Positions 19,336-29,131 of a DNA stretch of 33,784 bases are shown here, piece after piece. The position numbers were made by a program, and so were the translations under genes. The notes below the pieces were generated by a model, which did no database searches, was not told where the DNA came from, and worked only from the letters and a program-made list of their open reading frames with translations. The stretch comes from Jimgerdemannia flammicorona (lineage: Eukaryota > Mucoromycota > Endogonomycetes > Endogonales > Endogonaceae), in NCBI GenBank assembly GCA_003990745.1, contig RBNI01000316.1:1-33784 (forward strand). Reading direction: 5' to 3'. Every line of letters begins with the position of its first letter. Within the stretch, counting starts at the first letter, position 1.

Positions 19336-21045
19336 CTTTTCAGCTCACAAGAACCCACAGTCAAACTAGATACATTTGACCCAACACCAACCTCTGCTAC
19401 TACAGGAGAACCAGTTATCACCAGTATTTGGACAGGAAGAGAAGTAATCACATCAAGACTTACCAACTACCCAGCATCAGAAGGATCCCAACCAGAACCA
19501 GAAGGCAGTACAGCCCAAAATTCCCAATCAGATCAACCAGATAATACAGACAGTCCTGCTAGAGATTTCAGAGAACTTGCATAAGAACTAGAAGATCTCA
19601 TTACACAAACTCAACACTTTACAGCCAGATACCCCATACCAGTTTCACCAATCTCACCAATAGAACCCCTATCACAACCCCTTGCAGAACTGGCAGTAGT
19701 TCCTACAAGACTACCTAGGCCTATTCTACTCTGTCCAAGGACCAGAACACCATCTTCAAGATACCCAAGCACCCCTGTTCCTAGTGACAGTTCAGAAAGT
19801 GAACCAGAATCAGAATCCGAACCTGAACCAGAATCTGAAGAAAGTGACAACGAAATGGCCACCTCATTGCCAACCTTTGTAGGATACCTGGAGGAGAACC
19901 CCAGAGAATTCCTTGATGGAATTGAAAGAATTGCAGTCTTGAGAAACCTCTCAGATAAAAGAAAAATCGCCATCTATAAAGCCCAGCTCAGAGAACCAGC
20001 CAGAGGAATTTTCCATCAAACAGCAAACAACCGAGATTCAGAACTAGCAAGACAAATACAAGCAGCAATGTCTGATGAGCTAGAATATGAGGCCATGGTC
20101 CACTGGCTCATCGAAAAGTATGCAGGAAATGAAACCCACCACAAGGCTCAGAAATCTATCATGGAAATGAAGATGAATCTTGGAGAATCACCCAGAGCCT
20201 TCTTCACAAGAATCCAGAAGAGAATGCACTCTGCCGGGTTCAATGCCACCAACCAAGACATCATAGGTCCAATGACCTTAATGAATGGAATTCCCCCAAA
20301 TATTGCTCAGCATATCCACACCCTAGACATCAGAAGGTCCGAGGAACAAGTAGATGCAGCCCAAGATTACTTTGATGTCAGACAAGGAACTACCTGGAGT
20401 GATCATGACAGAAAAGAAGAGAAGGAAGACATCCTGGTCAAAGCCCTACAAGGACTCCTTCAAGGACAAGAAAGACCTGAAGAAAGAAGGCCAGCCAAAG
20501 AAGAAAAGAAGGACAGAAGCGAAATCCAAGACCTTAGCTCTAAGTTGGACTGATTGGTTGGACAGATTGAAAAACTCACCACACACGAAAATTGGAGTTA
20601 CCAGGACAACAGAGCATACCCATCACAGAGGAGCCAAGGTTATCCACCAAGAGATAACAGGAATTACCAGCAAGAAGAAAGAAGGTACCCTGCCCAAGAC
20701 AGAGCCCAAGTCCAATGCTTCCACTGTGGACAATTCGGACACTATGCCACCGAATGTAACAACAAAAGAAGTGACCAAAGGGACTCAGAACCACCAAACC
20801 GAAGGAATGACACCCAGTACAAGAAGACTGAAGTCCATCCTGTTGAAGATTTCAAAGAAGCAAGTAACAGTGAAGACTACAGTGACCTAGACTTGTACCC
20901 CACCAAGGTTAGCACCCGAAAAACAGTCTACCCAGCAGAGAAAAGGAAGAGACCTGTAGGAAGGCCATCCAGAAATGTCAGCAGAAGAATGATCCAGGAA
21001 GAAGATGAAGAGCATGAGGAGGAACAGGTAGAAACACCTCCCTGA
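19336..21045 (+). pseudogene. Gag of element B
   Basis: This is the capsid and nucleocapsid precursor. One frame runs from just after the PBS. The N-terminal part is Pro/Ser/Glu-rich with an acidic stretch (SDSSESEPESESEPEPE, about 19788-19838) and one stop (19582). The capsid-like domain is intact from the ATG at 19855: MATSLPTFVGYLEENPREFL, then FHQTANNRD, EYEAMVHWLIEKYAG, and FFTRIQKRMHSAGF. A TGA at 20551 (plausibly CGA) splits off the last part, 20554-21045, with the zinc knuckle CFHCGQFGHYATEC (20716-20757), the basic KRKRPVGRP (20941-20967) and an acidic tail; another TGA is at 21043. The true start is uncertain because no ATG lies before 19855. The 5' acidic leader may be translated or may be untranslated sequence. 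Confidence 0.88.
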
Positions 21046-22311
21046 ACTCCTTCACCATTTGTGCCTGAAACAAACAAGCTGCCACCAGAAGATGAAGAAA
21101 TGGAATAAGAAGAACAGGAACCTATACCCCTGAAGCCTAAGAAGAAGTACACTCTGAAGACTATATCTAGAGACATTTATAATGAAGCCTGGCAGAAGAT
21201 CCAAGAAGCCAAGATGGAAGTCCCTCTCCTGCAGTTCTTGCAACTGACACTAGCTGGAGTTCGAAACAAATTACTGAGAACAACAAGGTCTAGCACTGGC
21301 CGAGTCCTAATCCCACAGTAAGAACCAGCTTCCATCCCTGTCCAAGCAGCCGAGAGACATGTTGGTACCTATCTACATGGAGATATTGGAGGACAAAAAG
21401 TGAAAATCCTCATAGACATGGAAGCAGCTATCTGTGTCATTGCCAAGCAATTCTTGGACACCCTCCAATGGTCCATTGATGGACCATCCAACCTCAGCAT
21501 CATAGTAGCAGATGGAGCCCGAACTCAACCCCTTGGAGAAGTACGAAACATCACTATTTCTCTGGGACACATTCAGTTCTCCATTCCCAAAGCTGTTGTC
21601 ACAGAAGCTGTCACCTATGACATGATTCTTGGCACCAACTGGATGAAGGAAATGAATGCAGTCATTGATATCAGCCAACAAGTACTCAAGTTCGACTATC
21701 GAGACAAGAAGTACAGAGTTAAGGTGACCAGCTATGAACAATCAAAGAAGAAGAAGAAGGTCACCATTCAAGAAGAATATGCTAGCAGTGAAGAGTCTAC
21801 TACAGAAGAGGAAGAAGAATCTGAAGATGGAAATGATCCCAGACTCAATCCCTGAATTAACCTGGTGGATGACAGACTAGAAGACAATGTGTGGGTCAAG
21901 AACACCATCCCTATCACCATTGGAGCCATTGCAGGAGAAATCAAAGGATGCCCTACATGCCTCAAGAGACACAGGTGTCCCGAGCACTCCTCCAAAATTA
22001 TGGGAACAAGGAAATCGCCTGGCACAGCCTGCCCAGAGTGCAGAAGAAAGAAGAAGAAATACAGATATGTTCCAGAAACATCTACAACAGAAGCTGCAGA
22101 AGTACAAGTGATTTGGGGTCAAGAATCATCTGAGGAAGAAGAAACTTCTGACCAAGAAGTTCCTGAACAAGAAGCACCCAATGAAGAAGAGGTCCCTGAA
22201 CTCATTCCCTGGGATGACTCTTGCTGGACACCACCTGAAGACAATGACCCCTGGAATATAGAAGAAGGACCCAGCACAATCACCATTGTTCCCAAGAGAG
22301 AAACCCACTAA
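21046..22311 (+). pseudogene. Aspartic protease region and linker of element B
   Basis: It continues in the gag frame, implying a single gag-pro reading frame. The linker (KPKKKYTLKTISRDIYNEAW) leads to the protease at 21352-21720: GDIGGQKVKILIDMEAAICV, then YDMILGTNWMKEMNAVIDI. The catalytic Asp is kept, but the usual Thr-Gly after it reads Met-Glu, explained by ACG to ATG and GGA to GAA transitions, so the enzyme should be dead. Stops lie at 21106, 21319 and 21853. After 21853 the frame is open to 22309, with a Cys/His cluster (GCPTCLKRHRCPEHS, then CPECRRKKKKY, about 21940-22060) and a long Glu-rich acidic stretch. Family retropepsins end near 21720; the rest has no known counterpart to me. 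Confidence 0.82.
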
Positions 22312-22812
22312 GAGAAAGCTTTTTGGCTAAGAAGATATTCACACCAAATGGTCTTCCACTCTCCCTGAGACTACTGCTACCAGTGTCATCTGTTGGACCA
22401 ACAAGAAAGACAGAGACCCCAGAGACCAGAAGCCCCAACTACTCTTGCACAGTCTACCACTTTTCAAGAAGTCACCACAAGGTTACAAAGTCAATTTAGG
22501 GGACAAGGCTTCTTCACCCAAATAGAAATATACCCCTTGTCTACCCTTCCCCCAACCTATAATCAAGATGGGTACTGATTTCCAAGACAACAAGAGATAA
22601 ATAGCCGGGAATATCATTTTTGAGCAATGAGATATTGCAACCATGGGAGACACCCTGACTGCCAAGACTGCAGACATCAGAAGATTCACCTCAGTCATGA
22701 TATTGCAGTGCATACTTTGAAGAAAGGAAATAACTGAAGCCAGATCCAAAAAAGCCAGATTTGAAAAAACCAGACCAAGAAGCCAGAAAGAAGAATCCTC
22801 AAGATCTATGAT
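22312..22812 (+). other. Decayed linker between protease and dUTPase, element B
   Basis: Frame pieces survive (22393-22578 in the gag frame), but stops are dense. In a second frame, 22629-22691, RYCNHGRHPDCQDCRHQKIH forms a Cys/His cluster resembling the one found at the same place in element A (15452-15508). No enzymatic domain is seen. Confidence 0.45.
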
Positions 22813-23854
22813 TTGGGAGAAGATATCCTAGCTCTCATCAGATATGCTACCCACCAGGGATGGGCAGAAGATGCTGCCAACTTCATGGAAGCCCTAGACC
22901 CTACAGGAAGAAGGGGAATTAATTACCTCCAAGACCCTTCTACTGGAGCCAGATGGCCACACCTCAACCTCAGAGCTTGGAGGCTCTCTGCTAGTGGAGC
23001 TTCAGCCCTAGGAAAGCCCAAACTCAGCAAGAATATTGCCCAGTATACCCTGCTGCACCCAAAGGCCAAACCCCTGCAAAGCCCACCCAGAAGATGTAGG
23101 GTATGATCTTCACAGCCTGGAGGACGAATCTATCAGGCCTGGAAAAACCTTCATGGTCAGAACTGGATTAGCCATGCAGCCACCCCAAGGAGCTTATATT
23201 CAACTGACCTCAAGGTCCAGACTTGCCAGACAAGGGATAACTGTAGAAGGAGGAACCATTGACCCTGGATATATAGGCAAAATTAAGGTTATCCTACATA
23301 ACAGCAGTGTAGAATAGCACTGAATCATTAGAAGACAGAAGATTGCCCAAGCAGTCTTCATGAAGGTCAAGACCCCACAGTTACAGGAAGTCTCTGAATT
23401 AACTAAAGGAACAAGACAAGCAAAGGGATTTGGAAGTTCAGACAGGAAGGAAGTACATCTCCTTCAAGTCAACTACCTCAAGAGGAACGTTCCCCAGCAA
23501 GTGTACCAACAACCAGTCAGACTGCACAAGAATCTCATCCTGGAGCCTAGAGAAAAAACTACCTTTGAAATCTTTGCACCACCCGACCCCAGAAACCTCT
23601 TCTTTGAACCCAAGGAAGATATCCCACACCTGGATATAGAGAGACACACATTCTCCAACAAGATGAATCCAGTACACTCCCGAGGAACCAACCAAAGTTG
23701 GGAGACCATCATCTTGCTGAAAGGAACTATTATAGGATATCTGGTGCCTTTTCTCAACCGAACTCATAGGGAAGTTTATGAACTAAACCTATCAGGAAAT
23801 GGCAAAAGGTCCCAGAAGAAAGGAAAGACCCCTCTGCGACCCAGGAGACAGTGA
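22813..23854 (+). pseudogene. dUTPase domain of element B pol
   Basis: This is a trimeric-type dUTPase (dUTP to dUMP plus PPi). The N-terminal lead (QYTLLHPKAKPLQSP) is in the frame of 22813; a one-base indel near 23090 moves into the next frame, where all five motifs are read. They are motif I EDVGYDLHS (about 23088-23115), motif II SRSRLARQG (about 23210-23235), motif III GGTIDPGYIG with the catalytic Asp (23250-23279), motif IV QKIAQAVF (about 23336-23358) and motif V KGFGSS (23423-23440). Two stops fall between III and IV. Motif II has Arg-Leu where Ser-Ser/Gly is usual. After motif V the frame stays open to 23854 with no recognised domain (RLHKNLILEPREKTTFEIF, then WETIILLKGTIIGYLVP). 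The order is protease-dUTPase-RT, as in element A. Confidence 0.85.
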
Positions 23855-23869
23855 AGCCTTCCACCAACA

Positions 23870-25263
23870 TTGGAGAAGAATTGACACCTCAATAACAGCA
23901 ACAACTAGTAGAACTTCTCAACAAATATCAAGATATCTTCACTACCGATTATGGCAACCTGCCATACAATCCATCATATCACCACAGCATAAATACAGAA
24001 AGTGCAACACCCATCCAGCAGAAATCCTATAGAATACTCCATCACTTGAAAACATTCGAAAAAGAGCACATTCAAGAACTCTTAGACAATGGAGTCATCC
24101 AACCTTCTACCAGCCCCTGGGCCAGTCCTATACTTATTATACCAAAGAAAGGAGGATGGAGACTCTGTGTGGATTACAGAAAACTCAATTCAGTCACTGA
24201 AAAGGATGTCTATCCTTTGCCCAGAATCGATGATCTTTTGGATTAGTTACAAGATGCCAGATACTTCAGAAGTATGGACCTCTTTGCAGGATTCCATGAG
24301 ATCCCCATGGACCCCAAGGACATTCAAAAGACAGCCTTCCTTGCTCTAGAAAAACTGTTTGAGTACCTCTGAATGCCCTTTGGACTTTGTAATGCACCCC
24401 CCACCTTCCAGAGGATGATGAATTCAGTCTACACCCCTTTGATTCACCACTGCCTGATTGTATACATGGATGATTCTAACATCTATTCAGCAAATTTCGA
24501 AGAACACCTGCACTACCTAGAGGAATTCTTCAAGCTCACCTGCAAAAACCACTTGAGACTAAATACAAAGAAATGCTACTTTGGGAAACAGAAACTTGAA
24601 TTCCTTGGATTCATAGTCTCAAAAGAAGGAACCCATGCAGACCCAAAGAAAACCAAGAAGATCAATGATTGGCCAGTACCCAAGACCCCAAAGGAGACAC
24701 TATCATTTCTGATACTAGTATCTTATTACAGAAGATTTATCAAGAACTTTGCTCAAATCGCTGCCCCAATCCAGATCCTTCTCAAGAAAGGAGTACCATT
24801 CAAATGGACAGAATCACAAGAAAAAGCCTTCAAGGAACTCAAAAATCGCATGACTACAGCACCAATCCTTGTGTGCCCCAATCTACAGAAGCCATTCATC
24901 TTATATATAGATACCTCTAAAGATGGCCTCGGAGTAGTTCTAGCCCAGAAAGGACCTAATCAACAGCACCATGTGATAGCCTATGCAAGCAGAACTACCA
25001 ATCAGCAGCAGATGAACTATGGTAGCACCAAACTGGAATGCCTTGCAGTCATATGGGTGGTCACCCTATTCAAGCATTACCTCATTGGAAAAAAGTTCAC
25101 CCTGATCACAGACCATGTACCCCTGAAATGGTTATTCAACCACAAGAAACCCATGGGAATCCTAGCCTGCTGGATCCTTATCCTTCAGGATTACAAAATT
25201 ACCATCATCCACAAAGCAGGGAAAGCTCACAACAATGTTGATGTACTTTCCCACCAGCCCTAA
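23870..25263 (+). pseudogene. Reverse transcriptase-RNase H of element B
   Basis: This frame starts with a [24 protein letters not shown] lead, then [36 protein letters not shown] (about 24160-24210), a TAG at 24244 (plausibly CAG), SMDLFAGFHEIPMD, a TGA at 24370, MPFGLCNAPPTFQRMMN and the catalytic YMDD at 24463-24474. FLGFIVSKEG and SYYRRFIKNFAQIA mark the thumb and tether. RNase H follows: ILYIDTSKDGLGVVLAQ, YASRTTNQQQMNYGSTKLEC and LITDHVPLKWLF. The ORF at 24373-25263 is open for 296 codons, the longest in the window. It ends in tandem TAA-TAA at the RNase H boundary (about 25261-25266). Apart from the two nonsense codons the catalytic residues I can check are intact. Confidence 0.92.
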
Positions 25264-25266
25264 TAA

Positions 25267-26340
25267 ACCAGAAGAAGGGTGTCCCAAGGAACTACACCCT
25301 AAAGGAAGCTCCTCAGACCATCGAGGCACAAGAAGATCTCATCTGAAAAGAACATCAGAAAGCCCATCAAGGACAGACAAGCACAGAAAACAAGATTCGA
25401 AAACTGTATCAACATTGGCCTCACCTCAGAACTCAAGTCTGAGATGTCATCCAGAAATGTGATACTTGCCAGAAGTACCAAGGAAAGAAGAACTATCAAG
25501 CCCCTTTGCAACTGATTCCCCCACCCACTCACATCTTTCAGAGATGGGGAGTAGATGTAATTGGACCTCTATCAGTTATACCAAAGAGAAACAAATATAT
25601 CCTTGTATTTGTGGAACATCTGACCAAGTGGCCCTAGGCTTTCCCAATGGAAATCACAGATGCCTTAACCATTGTAGGCCTTCTCCATGGACTCACACTC
25701 AGATATAGACCCCCAGAAGAACTCATCTCTGACTGAGGCACAGAATTCATCAACAACATAATCACCAGTTATACCCAAATTCACAAGATCCACCTCAAAA
25801 GGACCACATCATACCACCCCCAGACCAATGGCATGACAGAGAGAATGAACCAGACCATCAAGAAAGGACTTGCCCAAGTCAATCCTACTAATTGGGACCT
25901 CTGCTTACCTGAGATCCTATGGGAAATTTGGAACACTCCTGCCACATCTACCAAACAAAAGCCATTCGAAATGATGTTTGCCAAGAGAACTAGAACTGCT
26001 GGCCATGAGAATCTCAGAGACCTCCTTAAGAAGGCAGAACAGTTATAAAATCAAGCCCAAAGACAGATTATCAAAGCCCAGAAAAGATAAAATAAGTACT
26101 ATAACCAAAAACAGAAGGATCAGGAGATCAAGATTGGAGATCAAGTCCTAGTCTGGAGAAGCATGATTGAGACAAACTTTGCTGCCAAACTAGAACTGAA
26201 ATGGAAAGGACCTTATCTTGTATATAACATCAGAGGAACCAGCATCTATTTAAGAAGCATAGATGGATGAATCCTGAGAACACCAGTACACATCAATCAC
26301 CTCAAACTATATTTCCCTCTACACCATGAGCCAAAGGATT
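25267..26340 (+). pseudogene. Integrase of element B
   Basis: This is a DDE integrase in a frame shifted from RNase H. The zinc finger is preserved: HQKAH (H-x3-H, about 25340) and KCDTCQKYQ (C-x2-C, about 25460). The core has Asp in WGVDVIGP (25554-25556), Asp in LISD followed by TGA (25731-25736, the stop where Arg or Gln is usual) and Glu in TNGMTERMN (25839-25841), so all three catalytic residues remain. The C-terminus shows a GDQVLV block and the GPY/F module KWKGPYLVYNI (about 26196-26230), ending HINHLKLYF. No chromodomain is present. Several TGA/TAG/TAA codons interrupt it. It sits directly after RNase H as in gypsy-order pol. Confidence 0.87.
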
Positions 26341-26499
26341 GATCAGTACCTCCAGACATTGGTCCTCAGCTCTTTCTAAGCCCTACCAGTCCCTCTACCC
26401 CAATTCAGCCAAGCCAATGGAAGCCCCCTTCAAAGAATCTAAGCTCATCAAGAAAATCTCACCCTGGTCAGATGCCTACTACAAGTCCACCAACTGTAG

Positions 26500-26841
26500 G
26501 CCTATTATGCAATCGGTGAACAATTGCAGAACCTCCCAGCCCCAGAACAGACCTACATCAGGAACACCACCAGTCTGACCAGAAGAGACACTACTGCTGC
26601 AGACAGACTATATACCATTTACAAACGAAATGTCACAGCCCTGACACAGGCACAATTCTCCCTGAATGACATTCAAGGAATGAACTCTGTTACCTATTTG
26701 AGCATCATCAACTCTGTTGAAATCCTATTCCCTGAAGAAGAAGAAGAGCCCATAGAATGGAGTAACCCCAGTACAGACAATGAAGATGATGGAACAGGTA
26801 TAGATGTAGAAGCAGCCTATACTTATTGGGATGATGACTGA
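26500..26841 (+). pseudogene. Acidic C-terminal ORF of element B, unknown
   Basis: Downstream of integrase a frame is open from about 26494 to 26841 (105 codons from 26524) and ends 25 bp before the polypurine tract. It contains LTRRDTTAADRLYTIYKRNV and TYLSIINSVEILFP, then an acidic tail (EEEEEPIEWS, ending YTYWDDD). It is either the C-terminal end of pol in a frame restored by indels or a small extra protein. It has no internal stop although integrase just upstream has several. No family is recognised. Confidence 0.5.
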
Positions 26842-26865
26842 AGAATAGTCTGAGACAGACTACCC

Positions 26866-26880
26866 TTCAGTGGGGGCTGA
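26866..26880 (+). promoter_or_regulatory. Polypurine tract of element B
   Basis: The sequence agtgggggctga lies immediately before the TGTGAC start of the 3' LTR, the expected plus-strand primer site. Confidence 0.7.
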
Positions 26881-28292
26881 TGTGACAAACCAAAACATAT
26901 TACCCAAATTATATCTTAACCAGATGACATGAACAATTAAGGAAGATGACGTGAACATACAGCATAGTAACCAGCAACCATTGCTGTGGAAAACTGTATA
27001 AATAGCCAGAGATACCAGAAAGAGTCTGTTTACCTATACAGGCTCTGTATACCATACAGACTCTATACACTGTACAGGTCCTGTACACCATACAGACTCT
27101 GTACACCTGCCATAAGTAGCAGATCTATAGTTAGCCACATAGCAACCAGATAGCAACCAACCTGTATAAATTACCCCAGAGACAAGAGTGAATAAACCTC
27201 AGTCCAAATTGAAGTACAAACCAAAGAAGCCTCTAAATATTGAGCAATTGGTCCCCTTATTCCCACTCCAGTCCACTTTCCGATATAAAGCTTGAAGATT
27301 TACCGCCTAAGTTCAAGGAGAACTTCACCGCCTTTTGAAGAAACCCGCCACTTAAGGAATAAGCTACGTTATTGATTCGCTTGCCAGATAAGCCTGAAGA
27401 TTTCTGCCTTTCTGCTTTTCCACCTTTTCCACTGCCTAAGAGAAAGCTGCCTTGCTTAAGCCAGTTCCTGACACAACTTCACAGTGATCTGTCATGTAAA
27501 TGAAGCCAGTCTTTAATGCAACTTTGCTAAGAGACCCTTTCCAAGCCGCTCGTTATATTTCCCAAAGAAAACCATGAGTTATTCACATTCCCAGAAGAAC
27601 CCATACCATTCAAGTAGTATTCCCAGTTGAAGCCGATTCAGAAAGAATCTGCACCATCCGAGTTATATCCCAGAAGCCCGCCAATTCCGGAGAATCCACA
27701 TCACCTGCCATTTTCAAGTTATCTACATTCCCAGAAGACCTGAGTATTATTCCTAGAGAGCCCAAGTTACCTGTGACATCTGAGTTATTCATCATTCCCA
27801 GTGAATCTGTTACAGAAGAATCCGCGCCATACGATTTCCAGTGAGCCAGATTGAGTTATCCACCAAATTATCAGAATGTCCATATAAGGAACCCGCCGCA
27901 CTACACGGAGATCATTGTACCAAAATCATTGTACTACACAGAAATTGTCGCACTATACAGAGATTGTCATACCAAGACCATCACCCAGAAATCACACACT
28001 TTTGGAAACTGCTCACACTACACACAAATTCCGCCATTCCCAGTTGACCCAAGAAGGAAACCCATTCACCCATACACAAATTGCCACTTTACCCAGAGAA
28101 CCATCCCAATTAGGAAATCGACATACAAATTGCTCGCAGATATCTAGCTTTGACTATTATACTACTAAATACCAAGGACCTCAGAAATTATAGAACATTT
28201 TGTTGCTTTTTGACAAAGTAACTGAGGGCTCAAGCTAAACTATACCAACCCCCAATCTTGTAATTTGCCTCCATTGAGCTGGGCATATTACA
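26881..28292 (+). repeat. 3' LTR of element B (1412 bp)
   Basis: It begins TGTGACAAACC and ends CATATTACA, paired with 17881-19296. Differences are mostly transitions (for example acgtatcacc against acatattacc), in both directions, many at CpG. The dyad array is at 27037-27108, and the second PBS-like sequence is degraded to tgagggctcaagc near 28224. It is followed by the right TSD (28293-28296) and the continuation of the A LTR. Confidence 0.92.
27037..27108. repeat. Four 18-bp tandem dyad units, 3' LTR of B
   Basis: Same array as 18037-18108 at the same LTR offset. One CTGTA arm has become CTATA in the second unit, so decay has begun. Confidence 0.85.
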
Positions 28293-29131
28293 TTATATAG
28301 GTTTAGGATACTGATATAATTTCAGTGGTATAGGAAAATAGTACTGGAATAATTCAGTATTACCTCAGAATACCAGTGCTGGTATTATTTGATATCACAT
28401 CAGAATGTCAGTGCTAGTATTATTTGATGTCACTAAAGAACTTTAGAGCAGAATGTTTAAGACCATAGGGGCTTTATCCTCATTAGAGATCAGGATATCT
28501 TTAAAGAAGATGAGGTCTGTGAACATCTCATCTGTCTCATCATCATTGCATAGGTCATATGTTTCACATACTTCATGCATATTACATATCTCATGTATGT
28601 CATGTGGGATAACATCATCACCAATGACATCATCATGTTTGGTAGTGGCAGGAAGGAGATCTGGGGCTCTCCAGTCTATGAGGTTCTCTTCTACAAAATA
28701 GAGAACAAATGTGGGATCTTGGAAAGGTCTGATCTGGATGCTTGGGCCTTGGAATACTGAGATCAATCCTTACAGAAATTGGTCTGGGTTGTCTTATAGA
28801 ATGGAGTGTCAGAAGTCTTCTACTTCATTACTATTGAGGGTGATGGTGGACTGGACTTCTGTAGCTACCCTGGCTTCTAGTGCATCAATATGGTGGGCTG
28901 ACAGGTCTCTGAAATCTGAGACTCTAATATACTCTAAGTTGGGGATCAACTATGGTGCATGCCTGAAGATCTGATAGATCTTCTTAGCTATTCTTATTTT
29001 GTGTATATCTATGGGAGTGGCATCTTGTAGCTCTTGAGTACTAGCCTGTGAAAACTCCCAGCAGAGAAGGTTTCCTATTTCGTACTCCTGCCACATTTGG
29101 AGGCATTTGGTAGCAATAGTGATCCTTGTTT
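28293..29131 (-). repeat. 5' LTR of element A, segment 2
   Basis: It resumes the alignment with the other A LTR at about 10570 and continues to about 11410. It is interrupted by the retroposon at 29132. Confidence 0.88.
29118..29131. repeat. 14-bp target-site duplication of retroposon, left
   Basis: agtgatccttgttt is repeated at 30362-30375, on the other side of the retroposon. The other A LTR has one copy of the matching site (ggtgattcttgttt) near 11398. Confidence 0.9.

Larger units (their letters stand above)
17881..28292 (+). mobile_element. Ty3/gypsy element B, complete but inactivated
   Basis: This is a 10.4-kb LTR retrotransposon inserted into the 5' LTR of element A in the opposite orientation. 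It has LTRs of 1416 and 1412 bp, a PBS, a polypurine tract and a gag-protease-dUTPase-RT-RNase H-integrase order. It is the best preserved element here: long frames survive, CpG is still present, and many stops are TGA at sites where CGA is plausible. The two LTRs differ almost only by transitions, many at CpG. Gag and protease share a frame; dUTPase and integrase are each shifted, probably by indels. It inserted after A. Confidence 0.92.

Noticed and set aside
20551..20553. TGA in gag of B as a programmed readthrough codon
   Set aside because: Several further TGAs occur in gag-pol at sites where CGA is plausible, so ordinary C-to-T decay explains it better.
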